Origin: Acidobacteriota bacterium
GTDB lineage: Bacteria; Acidobacteriota; Vicinamibacteria; Vicinamibacterales; 2-12-FULL-66-21
DNA: 9,266 nt
Assembly: GCA_013694635.1 (NCBI GenBank)
Contig: JACDCA010000514.1
Location: 1-9,266 of the forward strand
Reading direction: 5' to 3'
In this document: one piece after another, positions 6,198 to 9,266 of the stretch
How positions within the stretch are numbered: the first letter of the stretch is position 1
Layout: each line of letters starts with the position of its first letter
Notes under the pieces: generated by a model
The model's input: only the letters and a program-made list of their open reading frames with translations
The model's database searches: none
Told to the model about the DNA's origin: nothing
Translations under genes and position numbers: made by a program

Positions 6198-6227
6198 CGG
6201 ACAAGCGATGCAATTCTAATCTATAGT
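6198..6227 (+). promoter_or_regulatory. Candidate sigma-70-type promoter for the nucleoside operon
   Basis: A -10-like TATAGT (6222-6227) lies 18 bp after a -35-like CGGACA (6198-6203; 4 of 6 matches to TTGACA). It falls in the only AT-rich island (about 6211-6231) of the divergent intergenic region. Transcription would start near 6234, giving a leader of about 52 nt before the deoA ATG. The call is from consensus matching only. Confidence 0.4.
6213..6218 (-). promoter_or_regulatory. Candidate -10 element for the minus-strand gene run
   Basis: On the minus strand the sequence reads TAGAAT, 5 of 6 matches to TATAAT, and would start transcription about 20-25 nt upstream of the HD-GYP ATG at 6183. 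No good -35 is found 16-18 bp upstream. It lies back-to-back with the plus-strand -10, so the two divergent promoters would compete or share regulators. Confidence 0.28.
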
Positions 6228-6233
6228 CAAACC

Positions 6234-6285
6234 GCCTTCGCCTCGCCCGACGTAGTTTCGGCGAGGCTTCGGCGAGGCAACCCCA
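6234..6285 (+). promoter_or_regulatory. deoA 5' leader with duplicated SD element and alternative hairpins
   Basis: An 11-bp direct repeat TTCGGCGAGGC occurs twice in tandem, at 6257-6267 and 6268-6278. Upstream, GCCTCGCC (6240-6247) is perfectly complementary to the GGCGAGGC core of either copy (6260-6267 or 6271-6278). The second copy contains the presumed Shine-Dalgarno GAGG (6274-6277), 8 nt before the ATG. Pairing with copy 2 would hide the ribosome binding site; pairing with copy 1 would leave it free. The repeats are seen directly; regulation is inference. Confidence 0.5.
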
Positions 6286-7593
6286 ATGCAAGCCATAGAC
6301 CTCATTCGTCGCAAGCGCGACGGTGGTGCGCTCGATCGCGAGCAGATCGAATACTTCGTCCGGACCGTCACCGACGGGACGATGCCGGACTACCAGGCGT
6401 CGGCGCTGCTGATGGCAATCGTGCTCCGCGGCATGACCACGGAGGAGACGGCGTGGCTCACCGACGCGATGGTGCGATCCGGCGTCCGCGTGGAGTACCC
6501 CGACGTCACCGGCGTCCCGGTCGACAAGCACAGCACCGGTGGAGTCGGCGACAAGACGTCGCTCATCCTCGCCCCGCTCGCCGTGGCGTGTGGCGCCGTC
6601 GTGCCGATGATGTCGGGCCGTGGGCTCGGCCACACCGGCGGGACGCTCGACAAGCTCGAAGCCATTCCGGGATTCCGGACTGCGCTCTCGCTCGACGAGC
6701 TCCGCGCCGCGATCCGATCCATCGGCTGTGCCCTGATCGGACAGACGGCGGAAATCGCGCCAGCCGACAAGCGCCTGTACGCGCTGCGGGATGTCACCGG
6801 TACCGTCGAAAGCATTCCCTTGATCTCCGCGTCGATCATGAGCAAGAAAATCGCGGAAGGCATCGGCGGCCTCATCCTGGACGTCAAGACCGGTTCCGGG
6901 GCGTTCATGAAGACGATCGAGGACTCACGCGCGCTCGCGCGTTCGCTCGTGTCCATCGGCACTGCCGCCGGCATCCGCACCGAGGCGCTGATTACCCCGA
7001 TGGACGCGCCCCTGGGGACGATGGTCGGCAATGCCGTGGAGGTACTCGAGTCGATCCACGTGCTCAGGGGGGACGGCCCCGAGGATACCCGGGACCTTTC
7101 GGTGGCGCTGGCCGCGAGAATGCTCGTCGCCGCCGGCATCAGCGCCAGCGCCGAAGCCGCGGAGCAATCCGTTCGCGCAGCGCTCGGATCGGGCGCGGCC
7201 CTCGAGGTCTTTCGCCGGATCATCGAGAACCAGGGGGGGGATCCGCGCGTGGTGGACGACGATCGTGCGCTGCCGATCGCCCCGCGCGAACATCCCGTCC
7301 CGGCCTGGCGCGACGGCTACGTGAATCTTCTCGCCGCGAGGATCGGCGATGCCGCCGTATCACTCGGCGCCGGACGCGCGCGGCTCGAGGACGTAATCGA
7401 CCATTCGGTCGGGATCGAAATCATCGCGCGGCAGGCGACCGAGGTGCGGGCGGGGGACACCGTCCTTCTCGTCCGCTATCGCAGCGACGAGCAGCTCGCG
7501 CGGTCGGCGTTCCTTCTCGAGCAGGCGGTGGAGATCACCGAGACCCCGCCGCTCACTCGTCCCATCATTCTCGAAAGGATCATCAATGACTGA
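6286..7593 (+). CDS. deoA: Thymidine / pyrimidine-nucleoside phosphorylase
   Basis: Cytoplasmic enzyme that phosphorolyses thymidine/deoxyuridine (and uridine if of the Pdp type) to the base plus (deoxy)ribose-1-phosphate. At 435 residues it is full length. The N-terminal helical domain is followed by the phosphate-binding DKHSTGGVGDKTSL (80-93) and the family signature SGRGLGHTGGTLDKLE (110-125). His82, Arg168 (in YALRD), Ser183 and Lys187 (in SASIMSKK) line up with His85, Arg171, Ser186 and Lys190 of E. coli DeoA. The sequence also looks like Bacillus-type pyrimidine-nucleoside phosphorylase (for example KTGSGAFMK and QGGD...VVDD), so 'pdp' (EC 2.4.2.2) is an equally fair name. ATG 6286 has GAGG 8 nt upstream. 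It is first in an operon with the transporter and purine phosphorylase, overlapping the transporter start by 8 bp. A run of eight G (7233-7240) encodes the conserved Gln-Gly-Gly-Asp. Confidence 0.95.
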   Translation: MQAIDLIRRKRDGGALDREQIEYFVRTVTDGTMPDYQASALLMAIVLRGMTTEETAWLTDAMVRSGVRVEYPDVTGVPVDKHSTGGVGDKTSLILAPLAVACGAVVPMMSGRGLGHTGGTLDKLEAIPGFRTALSLDELRAAIRSIGCALIGQTAEIAPADKRLYALRDVTGTVESIPLISASIMSKKIAEGIGGLILDVKTGSGAFMKTIEDSRALARSLVSIGTAAGIRTEALITPMDAPLGTMVGNAVEVLESIHVLRGDGPEDTRDLSVALAARMLVAAGISASAEAAEQSVRAALGSGAALEVFRRIIENQGGDPRVVDDDRALPIAPREHPVPAWRDGYVNLLAARIGDAAVSLGAGRARLEDVIDHSVGIEIIARQATEVRAGDTVLLVRYRSDEQLARSAFLLEQAVEITETPPLTRPIILERIIND

Positions 7594-8950
7594 GGCCGCC
7601 CTGCACGCGCCTCCTCCCGCGCGCGCACCGTTCGAGACCCGGGACCTGATGGTTCTCGGTGCCGCGGCGGCCGTCGCCACGCTGGTGGCGCTCGTGGCGC
7701 AGTTTGCCGGCGCACCGCGCCTGCAGCCGCTGGTGGGATTGATCGTCATTCTCAGCGTCGCGTACGCGTTCTCGACCAACCGCCGCGCCATCGACCGCCG
7801 AACCGTCGCCTGGGGGTTGGTGCTGCAGGTCGTCTTCGCGCTGCTGGTGCTCAAGACCGCGACCGGGCAGCGGCTGTTCCAGACGCTCGGCGCCGCGATC
7901 AACCGCCTGCTCGACTTTGCCTTCGTCGGGTCCAGCTTCGTCTTCGGCGCGCTCGGCAGCAAGGAAGTGTGGCCGAGAATCATGACCAACGTGCTCGGGG
8001 AGGAGGGGGCCCGCTGGGGCTTTGTCTTCGCCTTCCAGGTGCTGCCGACGATCATCTTCATCGCCGCGCTTTTCGCCATCCTCTACTACTTCGGCATCAT
8101 GCAGATCATCGTCCGGATCTTCGCCGTCGTGATGCGACGGTTCATGAAAGCGTCGGGCGCCGAGTCGCTCAACGTGGCCGCCAGTATTTTCATGGGCCAG
8201 ACCGAGGCGCCGCTGACGATCCGGCCGTTCCTGCCCCGCATGACCGAGTCGGAACTGATGACGGTCATGACCGCCGGTATGGCACACATCTCGGGCGGGA
8301 TCATGGCTGCCTACATCCTGTTCGGGATCGAGGCGCAGCATCTGCTGACGGCCGTCATCATGACCGCCCCCGGAACGTTGATGATGGCGAAGATCTTCGT
8401 GCCCGAAACCCAGGTGCCCGAGACGATGGGGACGGTGACGCTCAACGTGGAAAAAACCGACGTGAACGTCATCGATGCCGCGGGGCGCGGTACCAGCGAA
8501 GGCCTGATGCTGGCGCTCAACGTCGGCGCGATGCTGATCTCGTTTCTGGCGTTGATCGCGCTCGTCAATGCCATCCTCGGTCTCGCCGGGCTGAGCCTGC
8601 AGCAGATCTTCGGATGGGTGTTTGCGCCGGTGGCCTGGAGCATGGGCGTCCCGTGGCGGGATGCCACGACGGTCGGTAACCTGCTCGGCACGCGGATGAC
8701 GCTCAATGAATTCGTCGCGTACTCGCAACTTGGTGCGCTCAAGCCGATGCTGGACCCCAAGTCGTTCACGATTGCGACGTTTGCGCTCTGTGGCTTCGCG
8801 AATTTCAGTTCGATCGGCATCCAGATCGGCGGCATCGGCGCGCTCGGGCCGACACGCCGCCACGATCTTGCACGGCTGGGTTTCCGGGCGATGCTCGCCG
8901 GAACGCTGGCAAATTTCGTGACCGCGACCATCGCGGGGTTCCTGCTGTGA
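7586..8950 (+). CDS. Concentrative nucleoside transporter (CNT / NupC family)
   Basis: Inner-membrane cation-coupled importer of nucleosides. It has 454 residues, slightly longer than typical bacterial NupC (about 400). Many hydrophobic helices are seen, beginning at about residue 20. The CNT hallmarks are present: Gly204-Gln-Thr-Glu207-Ala-Pro-Leu in the first substrate-binding hairpin region; MAHISGGIMAAY after it; Asn374-Glu375-Phe in GTRMTLNEFVAYSQL; and the C-terminal ALCGFANFSSIGIQIGG. An insert of about 30 residues around GSKEVWPRIMTNVLGEEGARW precedes the core, as in many CNT proteins. Whether it uses sodium or protons cannot be told. ATG 7586 overlaps the deoA stop by 8 bp and has GAAAGGA a few bases upstream. 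The stop overlaps the purine phosphorylase start as GTGA. Context supports supply of nucleosides to the two flanking phosphorylases. Confidence 0.93.
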   Translation: MTEAALHAPPPARAPFETRDLMVLGAAAAVATLVALVAQFAGAPRLQPLVGLIVILSVAYAFSTNRRAIDRRTVAWGLVLQVVFALLVLKTATGQRLFQTLGAAINRLLDFAFVGSSFVFGALGSKEVWPRIMTNVLGEEGARWGFVFAFQVLPTIIFIAALFAILYYFGIMQIIVRIFAVVMRRFMKASGAESLNVAASIFMGQTEAPLTIRPFLPRMTESELMTVMTAGMAHISGGIMAAYILFGIEAQHLLTAVIMTAPGTLMMAKIFVPETQVPETMGTVTLNVEKTDVNVIDAAGRGTSEGLMLALNVGAMLISFLALIALVNAILGLAGLSLQQIFGWVFAPVAWSMGVPWRDATTVGNLLGTRMTLNEFVAYSQLGALKPMLDPKSFTIATFALCGFANFSSIGIQIGGIGALGPTRRHDLARLGFRAMLAGTLANFVTATIAGFLL

Positions 8951-9266
8951 CGGGCGATTACTACGAGAAGGTCGAGCAGACTGCAGCGCTCCTCAGAGGA
9001 CGAATTGATCGCGTCCCGGACGTCGCCATCGTCCTCGGATCGGGTCTCGGCGATTTCGCCGAGGGTCTGGAAGGAGCGGTCACGACGCCCTACGGAGACA
9101 TCCCGAACTGGCCGGCCTCGGCGGTCATCGGGCACGCCGGCAAGCTGGTCGTGGGCTCCCTCGCCGGCAAGACCGTCCTCGCGCTGTCCGGTCGCGCGCA
9201 TTTCTACGAAGGGCACGATCTTCGGACCGTTACCTTCGCGACGCGGGTCATGGGATTGCTTGGCGT
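8947..9266 (+). CDS. punA: Purine nucleoside phosphorylase, trimeric type (partial, 3' end outside window)
   Basis: Phosphorolyses purine nucleosides (inosine/guanosine class) to base plus ribose-1-phosphate. The first 106 of an expected roughly 270 residues are present. Visible motifs are VLGSGLGDFA (29-38) with phosphate-binding Ser32, VIGHAGKLVVG (60-70), and LSGRAHFYEGH (80-90), where Arg83, His85 and Tyr87 correspond to human PNP Arg84, His86 and Tyr88. These identify the low-molecular-weight trimeric PNP family rather than hexameric DeoD. The GTG start overlaps the transporter stop (GTGA), so translation is probably coupled; no strong Shine-Dalgarno is present. A relative, MTA phosphorylase, is less likely given the GSGLG and GRAHFYEGH wording, but the C-terminal specificity residues are off the edge. 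Confidence 0.92.
   Translation, partial: MTGDYYEKVEQTAALLRGRIDRVPDVAIVLGSGLGDFAEGLEGAVTTPYGDIPNWPASAVIGHAGKLVVGSLAGKTVLALSGRAHFYEGHDLRTVTFATRVMGLLG

Noticed and set aside
6184..6633. Upstream extension of the HD-GYP gene to 6633
   Set aside because: The extension is antisense to the start of deoA, is Arg/His-rich without domain character, and would erase the divergent promoter region.
6159..7589. 476-codon plus-strand frame longer than deoA itself
   Set aside because: It is the -1 frame of deoA; the product is Arg/Gly/Ala-rich without motifs. DeoA residues in the other frame are unmistakable.
7583..8863. 426-codon open frame on the minus strand opposite the nucleoside transporter
   Set aside because: Its translation is Asp/Arg/His/Gly-rich low complexity, typical of an antisense frame in GC-rich DNA, and the plus-strand transporter has clear family motifs.

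Overview
The window is GC-rich, densely packed bacterial chromosomal DNA with almost no intergenic space. The gene content suggests an environmental GC-rich bacterium: an ECF sigma factor, a zf-HC2 anti-sigma factor and a DUF4097 protein in a row, a PafA-type alkaline phosphatase, an outer-membrane barrel of a kind I associate with Acidobacteriota, and a pdp/CNT/PNP nucleoside cluster. Acidobacteriota (Vicinamibacteria-like) is my best guess. It is inferred from protein style only; no rRNA or other marker is present.

Layout. Everything from position 1 to about 6183 lies on the minus strand and everything from 6286 to the end on the plus strand, so the only real intergenic space is a divergent promoter region of about 100 bp (6184-6285). 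In transcription order the minus strand carries: an HD-GYP phosphodiesterase-like protein, a small five-helix membrane protein, a PafA-like lipoprotein phosphatase, a 5'-truncated outer-membrane barrel, a short Cys-containing MGMT-family protein, an ECF sigma factor, its zf-HC2 anti-sigma factor, and a secreted DUF4097 protein that runs off the left edge. Most junctions overlap or are a few bases apart; the exception is an 84-bp structured spacer between sigma and anti-sigma. The plus strand carries a nucleoside salvage operon: pyrimidine/thymidine phosphorylase, a CNT-family nucleoside transporter, and a purine nucleoside phosphorylase cut by the right edge, all overlapping by 4-8 bp.

How they may work together. 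The plus-strand genes import nucleosides and split them with phosphate into bases and (deoxy)ribose-1-phosphate. The divergent unit includes an exported phosphatase that could release nucleosides and phosphate from external phosphate esters, so the two arms may be functionally linked (inference). The sigma/anti-sigma/DUF4097 trio looks like a separate envelope-responsive regulatory module at the end of the minus-strand run.

I see no CRISPR array, prophage, transposase, toxin-antitoxin or other overtly novel system. The points most worth a second look are a G_GGG_GGG heptamer in the -1 slippery register at the end of the HD-GYP gene, where a -1 shift would fuse it to the membrane protein with no stop; a duplicated Shine-Dalgarno element in the deoA leader with one complementary arm that could pair with either copy; and the beheaded outer-membrane protein next to a short tandem repeat.
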